Assembly: GCF_017874215.1 (NCBI RefSeq)
Contig: NZ_JAGGLB010000007.1
Coordinates: 229,969-293,968 of the forward strand
Reading direction: 5' to 3'
DNA from: Paenibacillus eucommiae
GTDB lineage: Bacteria > Bacillota > Bacilli > Paenibacillales > NBRC-103111
DNA: 64,000 bases
Shown here one piece after another: positions 44,000 through 52,242 of this stretch (within the stretch, counting starts at the first letter, position 1; every line of letters begins with the position of its first letter). The translations under genes and the position numbers were made by a program. The notes under the pieces were generated by a model. The model saw nothing but the letters and a program-made list of their open reading frames with translations. It was not told the DNA's origin and did not search any database.

Positions 44000-44902
44000 C
44001 TAGCCCTCGCAAATTACGAGAAAAGAATTTGCAAAAAAATCAAATTGCTTATTTTTTATAAGAGTATCCAAGGCTAATTTTTCATTAAACAAGGAATATC
44101 TCTCTCTATCATAATTGGGTGACATGCTTTGAAGCTGTCCACGATGGGGTAAATAATCATCCGAATAGATTGCGGAAGGCATCTTATAATCGGGCATTGG
44201 ATAATAAAATCTCAACTCACCAAACTCCGTTTTTTTCAGCAAATCGATGAGCTCAGTCTTTCCAAAGGTTTCAGCCTTAGAGGCTGCAGGGTAATTTTCA
44301 ATGCTTTCAAATATCTTTCCAGAGTGATCTTCTGCTGCACCCGACCAATATTTAATTCCAAATTTATTTTCGATGGCGATGATCAGCTTACCACCCGGCT
44401 TTAGAAATTTTTTAATATTCTTAAGAAAATTTTCGTAAGGACTGCTGCTTTCGCTGAAATGCTTCGCGTACTCCAGAACACCAATTAGAGAAATATAGTC
44501 AAATGTTTTATCAATGACCATATCATTAAGGTTACCAACCATAATCTCAAGATTATCGTGACTACAGCAGCGATTTGAGATGATTTGTGATCGTTTAAGA
44601 GAAAGCTCTACTGCTGTAACATGCTTGACTTTCTCACAAAACAAACCTGTCAGCGCACCACACCCGGCGCCAATTTCTAATAAACTTGCAGATTTATCAA
44701 AAGGGTACCACTCCAATAAATTCCTTCTAATCGGAGAGAGATGGTAAAGGAGTGCCCACTCACTCTGTGGAAGGTTCAACACTTCATTGATAGATTGTTT
44801 ATTTTGTACAATGTTTAATAAAACATCCTCAACTTCTCCATCACTGTATAGATCAGTACCTGAATAGTAATCAAGATTCAAAGGTATATTTTGCTGTTCC
44901 AC
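44000..44902 (-). CDS. SAM-dependent methyltransferase, possible chain terminator
   Basis: 300 residues. Class I fold with ASLLEIGAGCGALTGLFCEK, VTAVELSLKRSQII, YISLIGVLEYAKHF and LKPGGKLIIAIENKFG. The N-terminal 60 residues (YYSGTDLYSDGEVEDVLL) are typical of methyltransferase modules found next to GT fusions and Wzt in polysaccharide clusters. It lies between the wzt gene and the fused glycosyltransferase. Methyl caps recognised by Wzt stop chain growth in some O-antigens; that role is inferred. Confidence 0.85.
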   Translation of the reverse strand: MEQQNIPLNLDYYSGTDLYSDGEVEDVLLNIVQNKQSINEVLNLPQSEWALLYHLSPIRRNLLEWYPFDKSASLLEIGAGCGALTGLFCEKVKHVTAVELSLKRSQIISNRCCSHDNLEIMVGNLNDMVIDKTFDYISLIGVLEYAKHFSESSSPYENFLKNIKKFLKPGGKLIIAIENKFGIKYWSGAAEDHSGKIFESIENYPAASKAETFGKTELIDLLKKTEFGELRFYYPMPDYKMPSAIYSDDYLPHRGQLQSMSPNYDRERYSLFNEKLALDTLIKNKQFDFFANSFLVICEG

Positions 44903-44908
44903 GTCTTA

Positions 44909-46186
44909 TCATTCACCCTTCTCACTCTCAATAAGCACATTTGAGCTTAAATCATAGTATCCAACAGATTGTTTGGAGTTTAAGCATTGAAAAATAATGA
45001 TGTCATACAACCTATGATATACTACGAACTCATCTTGCTCATACCCCGTACAACCTAAAGATAACGTATAATTTCCATTGTGGAATGGAATTCTTTGTGT
45101 GAAACTTATAATAATCTCTTGATTTACTCCATACTCTGCTGGTTCATACTGTTCATATAACGTATTGGTGCCTGCTAATTCAAGTCCTTTTAAATCCTTA
45201 ATAGTGAAAGCGAATATAGGATTACTAATTGGAATGTTAAATTTGACTCTCATTTTAATCGAAATAAGTTCATCACTTAGTACGTTCTCTGTAATACAAT
45301 CCTTAGCATCAAATATACCAAAATCTATAATTTCAGCACGGCGATCACCATATAAAGTCGGGTCTATATTTAATTTATATGAAGATTTCCATAGTGCATT
45401 TTGTGCATGTATGGTGTTACCAGTAGTCGTTGGCTTGATTGTTCCATCCATCTTCACAAGTAATTTTTTATATTCATCAACAATTTGTTTAGGTGATCCA
45501 TCGGCAATAAAATTACCTTTATTTATTAAAATTGCTCGAGTGCAATACTGAATTATGGTATCCAGGGAATGTGATACAAAGAGTATAGTTTTTCCCTCTT
45601 CTCTAAATTCATTAAATTTCTTATAGCATTTCGCTTGGAAAGCCACATCTCCTACTGCAAGAGCTTCATCAACTATGAGAATGTCAGGATCAACATTAAT
45701 AGCAACTGCAAACGCCAGCCTTGCAAACATACCACTAGAATATATCTTCACAGGCTGATGGATAAAATCACCAATATCTGCAAATGACAAAATATCGTCC
45801 AGCTTCTGATTCATTTCCTCTTTGGAGTACCCCATAATAGTGCCGTTCAAATATATATTTTCAAGGCCTGTGTAATCAACATTAAAGCCCGCTCCCAGTT
45901 CCAACAACGCTGATATTTTGCCATTAACCGTAATTTTCCCTGCAGACGGAGTTAGTACACCTGTGATCATTTTGAGTAAGGTAGATTTACCTGAACCATT
46001 CTTACCAAGAATACCAAGCGTTTCACCTTTGTTCACTTGAAAAGAAATATCCCTAACAGCATGGAACTCCTTGTGAAATTTTTTCCCAAGCAGATGCAGG
46101 GACTCTTTTAACCGATCGGCAGGTTTGTCATATAGTTTGTACACTTTGCTAATATGATCTAAATGAATGGCAATATCCGATGTCAT
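44909..46186 (-). CDS. wzt: ABC polysaccharide exporter, ATP-binding subunit with Wzt-type C-terminal domain
   Basis: 425 residues. The ATPase part (about 1-245) has Walker A GILGKNGSGKSTLLKM (about 55-70), signature YSSGMFARLAFA (about 150), Walker B ILIVDEALAVGD and switch His in LFVSHSLDTI. The extra C-terminal domain (about 265-415) is of the Wzt type that binds the capped end of the glycan before export. Partner of the permease gene 11 bp upstream. The domain implies export of a full-length chain rather than Wzy polymerisation. Confidence 0.94.
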   Translation of the reverse strand: MTSDIAIHLDHISKVYKLYDKPADRLKESLHLLGKKFHKEFHAVRDISFQVNKGETLGILGKNGSGKSTLLKMITGVLTPSAGKITVNGKISALLELGAGFNVDYTGLENIYLNGTIMGYSKEEMNQKLDDILSFADIGDFIHQPVKIYSSGMFARLAFAVAINVDPDILIVDEALAVGDVAFQAKCYKKFNEFREEGKTILFVSHSLDTIIQYCTRAILINKGNFIADGSPKQIVDEYKKLLVKMDGTIKPTTTGNTIHAQNALWKSSYKLNIDPTLYGDRRAEIIDFGIFDAKDCITENVLSDELISIKMRVKFNIPISNPIFAFTIKDLKGLELAGTNTLYEQYEPAEYGVNQEIIISFTQRIPFHNGNYTLSLGCTGYEQDEFVVYHRLYDIIIFQCLNSKQSVGYYDLSSNVLIESEKGE

Positions 46187-46197
46187 CTTTACTCTCC

Positions 46198-46998
46198 TTA
46201 CAATACATCTGCAAAATGCGGCTTAAGTTTTTTAAAGAGAAACATGCCTATTGCAAGTATCAACAAAGTTACTATCCAAAAATTAAGCGTTAAGCTAGGG
46301 TGCTCCCAAAACCATTTATTATAAATAAACGTTTCTCTATACCCTTCTACTATATAAAACATCGGGTTTAGCTTAAGAAAAAATGCGAACCGTTCAGGAA
46401 CTATTTGCAAGGAATAAAATATAGGTGTTAACCAGAACCCAAACTGAACGAGCATAGCTACAATTTGCCCAACATCCTTAAGAAAAACAGATAGAGAGGC
46501 TGTAAGCCAAGAAAGTCCTAATACTAACACAATCATGCAACCAAGATAATAAGGAAGCTGTAAGTAATAAATAGACGGTCGATAGCCATAAATCATGAAC
46601 ATAATAAAAAGAAATATAATAAAGAAGAAATGAACGAAAAACGCTGAGTATATTTTAACAATCGGTAAAATACTTACTCTAAACACCATTTTTTTTACCA
46701 AATAGCTATATTCAACAATAGAATTAGAAGAGGATTGTACGCACTCAGCGAAAAAATTCCATGGAATCATCGCCGCGGCTAACCAAAGTATAAAGGGAAC
46801 ATTGTCAACTGGTGTCGATTTAAATCCAACCTGAAAAACAAACCAAAAAATTAAAATGGTTACCGTTGGCTGTACAAACGCCCAAGTGATCCCTAAGTAA
46901 GAACCCAGATATCTTTTTTTAAAATCATTTTTAGATAATTCCCACATAAATCGTTGATTTTTGAGAAAATCCTTGCCATAACTCATGATTGAGCTCAT
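46198..46998 (-). CDS. wzm: ABC polysaccharide exporter, permease subunit
   Basis: About 266 residues from ATG 46998 (ATG 46986 is also possible); a longer frame to 47136 runs into the promoter region of the divergent gene and is not credible. Six helices; ELSKNDFKKRYLGSYLGITW and QPTVTILIFWFVFQVGF are the conserved N-terminal ABC-2 block, LPIVKIYSAFFVHFFFIIFL and GYRETFIYNKWFWEHP follow. With Wzt it should flip undecaprenyl-diphosphate-linked glycan outward. First gene of the long minus-strand operon. Confidence 0.92.
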   Translation of the reverse strand: MSSIMSYGKDFLKNQRFMWELSKNDFKKRYLGSYLGITWAFVQPTVTILIFWFVFQVGFKSTPVDNVPFILWLAAAMIPWNFFAECVQSSSNSIVEYSYLVKKMVFRVSILPIVKIYSAFFVHFFFIIFLFIMFMIYGYRPSIYYLQLPYYLGCMIVLVLGLSWLTASLSVFLKDVGQIVAMLVQFGFWLTPIFYSLQIVPERFAFFLKLNPMFYIVEGYRETFIYNKWFWEHPSLTLNFWIVTLLILAIGMFLFKKLKPHFADVL

Positions 46999-47145
46999 CT
47001 CTGAATGCAAACTCCTTTGTAAATCATCACCTATATTCACCACATATATATGAAAGTTGATTTTTAGTGTACGGATGTATTCTACCAAACTTACCTCACA
47101 AACACCACCCCAGCAACCATCTTCCATATCTTCCAAATTAATGAA

Positions 47146-47174
47146 TTGGAATCACACCTCGAATATGGTAAGAT
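47146..47174 (+). promoter_or_regulatory. Promoter of the ligase-like gene
   Basis: TTGGAA (47146-47151), 17-base spacer, TAAGAT (47169-47174), about 35 bases before the start codon. The wzm operon must be transcribed divergently from the same 210-bp gap; I see no convincing -35/-10 pair for it. Confidence 0.45.
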
Positions 47175-47209
47175 ATTGTCGTAATTCCGAAAGGAAGGGA
47201 AATGTTCAC

Positions 47210-49714
47210 ATGGTAAAAAAAGAAAAATTGGATGCTTCGGCTTTGGCAGAGAAGAGTTCGCTGATCTATTGGTTGCTTATAAGCTTCGTGGTTATGTTTT
47301 TGTTTTGGTCGCCCTTTAAGAGAGCGCTGTTTAATGGAAACTCGTACTCCTTTGAAAGGTCGGTTTATTCCTCGTTCATATGGTCGTCTATTATTTTACT
47401 GCTGGTAGCTGTCTTCTTTTTCTACGTGTGGAAGTGGCAGACACAGCGGGATGCTTTAACTGTTATTGTTTGGCTGCTGCCTATTTCGTATATTATATCA
47501 TTAATAACGGCGGTTTCGCATTATTATGCGATGAATATGGTATACATACAAATCATGTACGCTTGTTTTTTCATAGTGGGCATTTATTTAGCCAAAAATA
47601 AGCAGGGGAATTCTATCCTCTCAGCCGCGCTTTTAACTTCTGGTTATGTGATTGTTCTGTTCGGCATGCTGAATTGGATTGGCAATGGCAAGCTGGCAGG
47701 CAGCCTTGTTTCCTGGTTTGTGGAATTGGAAAACGGGGTTTATCGCGATGCTGTGATGACAGACTCTAATGGTCTCCGGCTTACCGCTGTGTTTCAATAC
47801 GCAAACTCTTATGCGGCCTATTTAATTGCACTATTGTTTGCCTCACTATTTATCATCGCTAAATCACGCAAATGGTACATTGTCGGCCTAAATGCCTTCA
47901 TGCTAGTGCCGATTATTATTTCATTCTTTCTTACGCTTTCCCGCGGAGCTATTGTAGTGATCCCGGTTATCTTGTTAATCATCTTGTTCTTCCAAAAATT
48001 AAACAGACAAATTCTGTATTTGGTACATATGGCTGTAGCTTTCATAGCCTCATTCCTGATCTTGCAAAAGCTAACAGATGCAGGCATCCAATTGCACACC
48101 CAGTTCTCAGCATCCGTGGCTGGTTCAAACTGGCTGGTGCTTATCCTAGTATCTCTGGTTGTAGCTGGAATTAGCATTCTAATTCAGAAATTTGCCGCAC
48201 CTTATTTGGAAAGCAAGCTTGAGCGATTTGATGGCCGTAAATTGACGAATTTTGTAGTGCCTTTCGCGGCTATCATACTCGGAATTGTAGGAGCAATCCT
48301 GCTCTTCGCCGATACTGGCGCATCCAAGCTGCTTCCGGAAAACATTAAAACTAGGATAGAAAACATTAACTTTGCCCAGCACAGTGTTCTGGAAAGAGGA
48401 ACCTTTTACAAAGATGCGGTCAAGGTGTTTAAGGATTATCCGATAATCGGGGCCGGGGGCGGTGCATGGTCTGAGCTTTTTGAAAAATACCAAAACAACC
48501 CTTACATCAGTCGTCAGGCTCATAACTTTTTCCTGCAATATTTGGTTGAGGTTGGGCTTGTGGGGCTACTCATTTTCCTTGCGTTTCTTGGTCTAGTATT
48601 TTTTCTTTTCATTCGCTCCCACATCCGTAATAAATCGGGGACGAAGGACTCGACAGATTCTCATTTTCTCTTTTTCATCATAGCTATTTCATTGCTAGTT
48701 CATAGTATCATCGACTTTGATTTGAGCTTTGTGTACTTGGGCATTATTCTTTTCCTTTGCCTTGGGGCTATGGTTGCCAATTCGGGGAACGCTCCTTTTA
48801 GATGGAACTGGAATCGTCCGCTCATCAATAAAGGGTATCCTGCTCTGCTTTTTGCATTGTCGATTACGATATTTTTCATTTCAATTAGACTGCTCAGCGC
48901 CAACAGTTCCTTTATGGAGACACTAGATGTGATTCAAAAAAGCAAGGACTACAATGAAATCACGACTCCGCTGAACAAGGCGTTAGAACTTCATCCGAAC
49001 CATCCTGACTATTTGATGCCGACAGAATTTTTCCCGGGCAAGATTGGCCTGCTCTTTCAGGTTTATAATCAAACCAAGGACGATGTTTACTTCGATGAAG
49101 CCCAGAAGCTTCTGACCGATGTAGCGAAGAAGGAAAAATTCAATCGCAGAGTACTCTACCAGCAGATCACTGCTTACAAGCTGAAAAATCAACTATCTGA
49201 AGCATCTGATCTAGTTAATAAAGAGTTGGTAAATTTCCCTTGGATCATTTCGCTTTATGAAGAAAGCATTAATTTAAGCTTTGATTTAGGGAGTAAAGCA
49301 TTACAGGAGAAAGATGACAACGCTCGAGAACAGCATTGGAATAAATCTCTTGAGGTCTATGACTCTATTCTTGCCAAAAAGAAGATATTGGAGAACTTGC
49401 CGAAAGAGCAAGGACAAGGAGAAGCATTCGATATTTCCGCCAATACAGCATTGAGCCTTGCCCAGATTAAATATGCCTATGGTGATTATGCCGCCGCTTC
49501 CAGCTTTTTGCAGCCTTTTGTGCAGGCAGACAAATTAAGTGATCCGTCTAATCCAGAATTAGCCCAATTCAATCGAAACGTGGCTAGATGGTATTATGCG
49601 GCAGGCAGCAAGCAAAATGCACCTGATCAGGCGCTGTACGATAAACTTCTAGCGGCAGATCCTGGTGAGCAGCAGCAGATCGAATTATTGTTGGGCAGTG
49701 AACCTATAAAATAA
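47210..49714 (+). CDS. O-antigen ligase/polymerase-like membrane protein with TPR tail
   Basis: 834 residues from ATG 47210 (MVKKEKLDASALAE), with GGAAGGG upstream; an earlier in-frame ATG reads back through the wzm start region. About 14 helices (25-620) include the Wzy_C/ligase segment FKDYPIIGAGGGAWSELFEK followed by RQAHNFFLQYLVEVGLVG with the conserved His. The C-terminal 220 residues are soluble helical repeats (TPR-like, with SEASDLVNKELVNFPWIISL). In S-layer glycosylation WsfB-type proteins of this plan transfer the finished glycan to protein. Transcribed opposite to the operon. Confidence 0.88.
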   Translation: MVKKEKLDASALAEKSSLIYWLLISFVVMFLFWSPFKRALFNGNSYSFERSVYSSFIWSSIILLLVAVFFFYVWKWQTQRDALTVIVWLLPISYIISLITAVSHYYAMNMVYIQIMYACFFIVGIYLAKNKQGNSILSAALLTSGYVIVLFGMLNWIGNGKLAGSLVSWFVELENGVYRDAVMTDSNGLRLTAVFQYANSYAAYLIALLFASLFIIAKSRKWYIVGLNAFMLVPIIISFFLTLSRGAIVVIPVILLIILFFQKLNRQILYLVHMAVAFIASFLILQKLTDAGIQLHTQFSASVAGSNWLVLILVSLVVAGISILIQKFAAPYLESKLERFDGRKLTNFVVPFAAIILGIVGAILLFADTGASKLLPENIKTRIENINFAQHSVLERGTFYKDAVKVFKDYPIIGAGGGAWSELFEKYQNNPYISRQAHNFFLQYLVEVGLVGLLIFLAFLGLVFFLFIRSHIRNKSGTKDSTDSHFLFFIIAISLLVHSIIDFDLSFVYLGIILFLCLGAMVANSGNAPFRWNWNRPLINKGYPALLFALSITIFFISIRLLSANSSFMETLDVIQKSKDYNEITTPLNKALELHPNHPDYLMPTEFFPGKIGLLFQVYNQTKDDVYFDEAQKLLTDVAKKEKFNRRVLYQQITAYKLKNQLSEASDLVNKELVNFPWIISLYEESINLSFDLGSKALQEKDDNAREQHWNKSLEVYDSILAKKKILENLPKEQGQGEAFDISANTALSLAQIKYAYGDYAAASSFLQPFVQADKLSDPSNPELAQFNRNVARWYYAAGSKQNAPDQALYDKLLAADPGEQQQIELLLGSEPIK

Positions 49715-49721
49715 ATGGTGA

Positions 49722-49750
49722 GGAGCTGATACCTGGTATCGGCTCCTTTT
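49722..49750 (+). terminator. Terminator of the ligase-like gene
   Basis: GGAGCTGATACC and GGTATCGGCTCC form a 12-bp stem with one G-T pair, followed by TTTT, eight bases after the stop. Confidence 0.8.
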
Positions 49751-50159
49751 GTGTATCCTCTCGAACAAGAAGCAACTATAGATAACTATAGTACTGGGTG
49801 TTTCAAATATCGTACATTAGTTTAAGTATATTAAAACTCTGTGCATTTGGGATGAATGCCTGTAACCTGCAGCTATCCAGCTCACTATCGAATCTCTCCA
49901 TAATACGGACCCAAATGTAATTCTATCAACGAATACTATATACGAGCCTAACAACCAAATAGTTCTATGCCTTTTCTATTACTCCCATGGAACTGTTTTG
50001 TGGATGGGCTATTTCTATATCAAAATTTCCATTTATTATATATTTATGATAGGATTGTATTTTACAAACTAATTTTAGGAGGTGAAAACTGTTTTTTATA
50101 TTATATCCAAAAAGCGTTAATAGTTTTATCAATTTCTTTTAAAAAGGAGTACTCCCAGC
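49751..50159. other. Leader region of the SLH gene, no other feature seen
   Basis: The stretch is AT-rich. AAAAGGAG at about 50142-50149 is the ribosome site of the SLH gene. A second AGGAGG at about 50079-50084 has no credible frame behind it. I find no clear promoter pair, although surface-layer genes often have long leaders. Confidence 0.4.
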
Positions 50160-51782
50160 ATGCTAAGAAAGACACTTTTAAAAAAGACGGCGCAAATTAC
50201 GGCCGTACTCTTGCTGTTTTCTGCCTTAACGCCTATTCTTGCTTTTGCCGCGGTCCACTTCTCATCCTATTCCTACGATAAAGTGAATGGCAAAGTCACG
50301 GCTACGGTGTACAGCGATGTGTATCACAGTGGTAAAAATATGAATCTGCGAATTTTTAAACCTGATGGTTTATCGCTTGTGGATTCAGTATACAAAGCAG
50401 TCTATGACAGAGTCGACTCTGTAACAGGTGTTACTTATTTCACTTTCAACGTATCGGTTACTCCCGCCGTTTATGATTCTGTCTACCTGAAAGCCTACTA
50501 TGAACTGGCGGACACCGGATCATTGCTTCAGGTAAACAACTCCAACACCAGTAATCCTAATCCAGGAGGAGGCTGCTGTGGCGGTGGCGGTGGATATCCA
50601 CCTGCAACTGGTGACGTGCTGGATGTTCCGGCTAGCGGTGAAGTCAATGCCGACGGCCTGAAGGCTGCTCTTGCCAAGAACACGCATATCCAGATGAAAT
50701 TGGCAGGCGATTTCGCCCTATTACCAGCATCCGCTCTAGTGGACGCGAAGAGCAAGCCAGAAGCCATGATAACTCTGGGTTCCGCGAATGGTAGTTACAT
50801 GCTTCCTCTGTCTGCATTGGATTTGGAAGCTCTTGCTGCATCTCTGGATATTAAAGTGAGTGATCTGAAAATTAAGGTTTCGATTACAAAACTTACTGGT
50901 GATCAGGAAACAGCTATCTTGGAGGCTATCAAAGCACTTGGCGGCACTTCCGCTTCAGCTGCTGTCGATTTCAAGGTTGAAGCTGTAGGCAAGGATGGGA
51001 AGACGATTGCAGTTAATTTAGACAATGCTTACATTTCCCGCACGATTCCTGTGAACAAAACGATTGATACGAAGAAGACAACCGGCCTTCTATTTAACGA
51101 AACAACAAAGAAGCTTAGCTTTGTACCTGCAACCTTCGAGACAAAAGACGATAAAACTGTAGCTACGTTGAAGCGTCAGGGAAACAGTATTTACACAGTA
51201 GCTGAGTTCGATAAAAGCTTTAACGATATTACAACTCATTGGTCTAAAAATGATGTTCAACTTCTGGCTAACAAGCTAGTAGTCGACGGTGTGACTGATA
51301 CCACATTCCAGCCAGAGCGCAATATCACGCGTGCGGAATTCGCCGCTTTGGTAGTTCGTTCCTTAGGGCTTGACGGCACTACTGGTACCGCAAATCCGTT
51401 TAACGATGTTAATTCTTCCGCGTGGTATGCAAGCGTAGTTGCAACTGCAGCGCAGGCTAAAATCATCGATGGATACGAAGACGGTACTTTCCGTCCAAAC
51501 GCACAAATAACACGCGAAGAGCTGTCTGCAATGGTCATACGGGCATTAAAATACGCTGGTGTGAATACAGACATTACAGCTGCACAGCAAAGTGAGCTGC
51601 TAGGAAAGTTCACTGATTCTAATAGGATAGTCTGGGCCCAACAAGAAATTGCTGCCGCTATTCACGCAGGAATTATTGATGGGATGACCGATACTACAAT
51701 CGGATCCAATCAGCAAGCCACACGCGCACAATCAGCAACCATGTTGAAGCGTTTCTTGACGAAAGCCGTATTTATTAATTAA
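50160..51782 (+). CDS. S-layer homology (SLH) domain surface protein
   Basis: 540 residues. Signal peptide 1-31 (TAQITAVLLLFSALTPILAF, cleavage likely after AFA). Then a small beta domain (about 31-130), a linker with NPGGGCCGGGGGYPP, a module of about 190 residues (about 155-345) shared with the SLH protein at 62.5 kb, and three SLH domains (about 354-405, 417-468, 484-534) with NITRAEFAALVVRSL, QITREELSAMVIRAL and QATRAQSATMLKRFL. SLH domains bind pyruvylated secondary wall polymer, so the protein sits on the cell wall. It is a possible carrier of the glycan made by the locus at 23-49 kb. Confidence 0.93.
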   Translation: MLRKTLLKKTAQITAVLLLFSALTPILAFAAVHFSSYSYDKVNGKVTATVYSDVYHSGKNMNLRIFKPDGLSLVDSVYKAVYDRVDSVTGVTYFTFNVSVTPAVYDSVYLKAYYELADTGSLLQVNNSNTSNPNPGGGCCGGGGGYPPATGDVLDVPASGEVNADGLKAALAKNTHIQMKLAGDFALLPASALVDAKSKPEAMITLGSANGSYMLPLSALDLEALAASLDIKVSDLKIKVSITKLTGDQETAILEAIKALGGTSASAAVDFKVEAVGKDGKTIAVNLDNAYISRTIPVNKTIDTKKTTGLLFNETTKKLSFVPATFETKDDKTVATLKRQGNSIYTVAEFDKSFNDITTHWSKNDVQLLANKLVVDGVTDTTFQPERNITRAEFAALVVRSLGLDGTTGTANPFNDVNSSAWYASVVATAAQAKIIDGYEDGTFRPNAQITREELSAMVIRALKYAGVNTDITAAQQSELLGKFTDSNRIVWAQQEIAAAIHAGIIDGMTDTTIGSNQQATRAQSATMLKRFLTKAVFIN

Positions 51783-51817
51783 TTTCATGCAGTAGTCAAA
51801 AAAAAAAAAGCAAAAAG

Positions 51818-51863
51818 AAAGGATATCCCGAAGTCTCTGGACTTTTGGGGTATCCTTTTTTTG
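51818..51863. terminator. Terminator between the SLH gene and the SNF2 operon
   Basis: AAAGGATATCCC and GGGGTATCCTTT pair, followed by TTTTTTT; an A run on the other side lets it also stop minus-strand transcripts. Confidence 0.8.
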
Positions 51864-51910
51864 TGTGTTTATATGGGTACGCCACTTCCCACTTATTTCA
51901 GCCTCCAAGC

Positions 51911-52228
51911 TTATAAGCCACCAGAGCTGCTCCCTGTCTTCACAGCTGCATAGAAGCGCTGCCAGGCCGGAGTCATACCTTGCTGCATAAGAGGCAGTGC
52001 GGCCAGGGCCTCCTCGGCGGCGGCTATTTGCGCCAGTTCTTTTCGGCTTTTCTTTGGGGTTACCTTTTTCTCTGGCTTACTCCCTGCCTTATTGCCTGCC
52101 TTATTGTCTGACTGTTTCCCTGGCTCCTGCTCTTTCCTTTGCTTTGGCTCTTGCTCTTTCCTTTGCTCTGGCTCCTGCTCTTTCCTTTGCCCTTGCGCCT
52201 GCTCCGGATCCTGCTTTAACTGTGCCAT
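51911..52228 (-). CDS. Charged repeat protein downstream of the SNF2 gene
   Basis: 105 residues from ATG 52228 (GAGGGTG upstream); a GTG at 52246 overlapping the SNF2 stop is an alternative. The N-terminal half is disordered, with three QRKEQEP units, then Lys-rich sequence GSKPEKKVTPKKSRKE, and a helical C-terminus (IAAAEEALAALPLMQQGMTP). No family recognised. Coupling to the helicase suggests a partner or modulator of it. Confidence 0.6.
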   Translation of the reverse strand: MAQLKQDPEQAQGQRKEQEPEQRKEQEPKQRKEQEPGKQSDNKAGNKAGSKPEKKVTPKKSRKELAQIAAAEEALAALPLMQQGMTPAWQRFYAAVKTGSSSGGL

Positions 52229-52242
52229 AGGCTTGTTCACCC

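Noticed and set aside
46999..47209. Longer versions of the wzm and ligase-like genes that overlap each other
   Set aside because: Divergent genes cannot both extend through the shared promoter gap; the internal ATG codons fit the family N-termini and, for the ligase-like gene, the ribosome site.
49967..50281. Plus-strand frame overlapping the SLH gene start
   Set aside because: It has no ribosome site, crosses the SLH signal peptide in another frame and has no protein-like composition.
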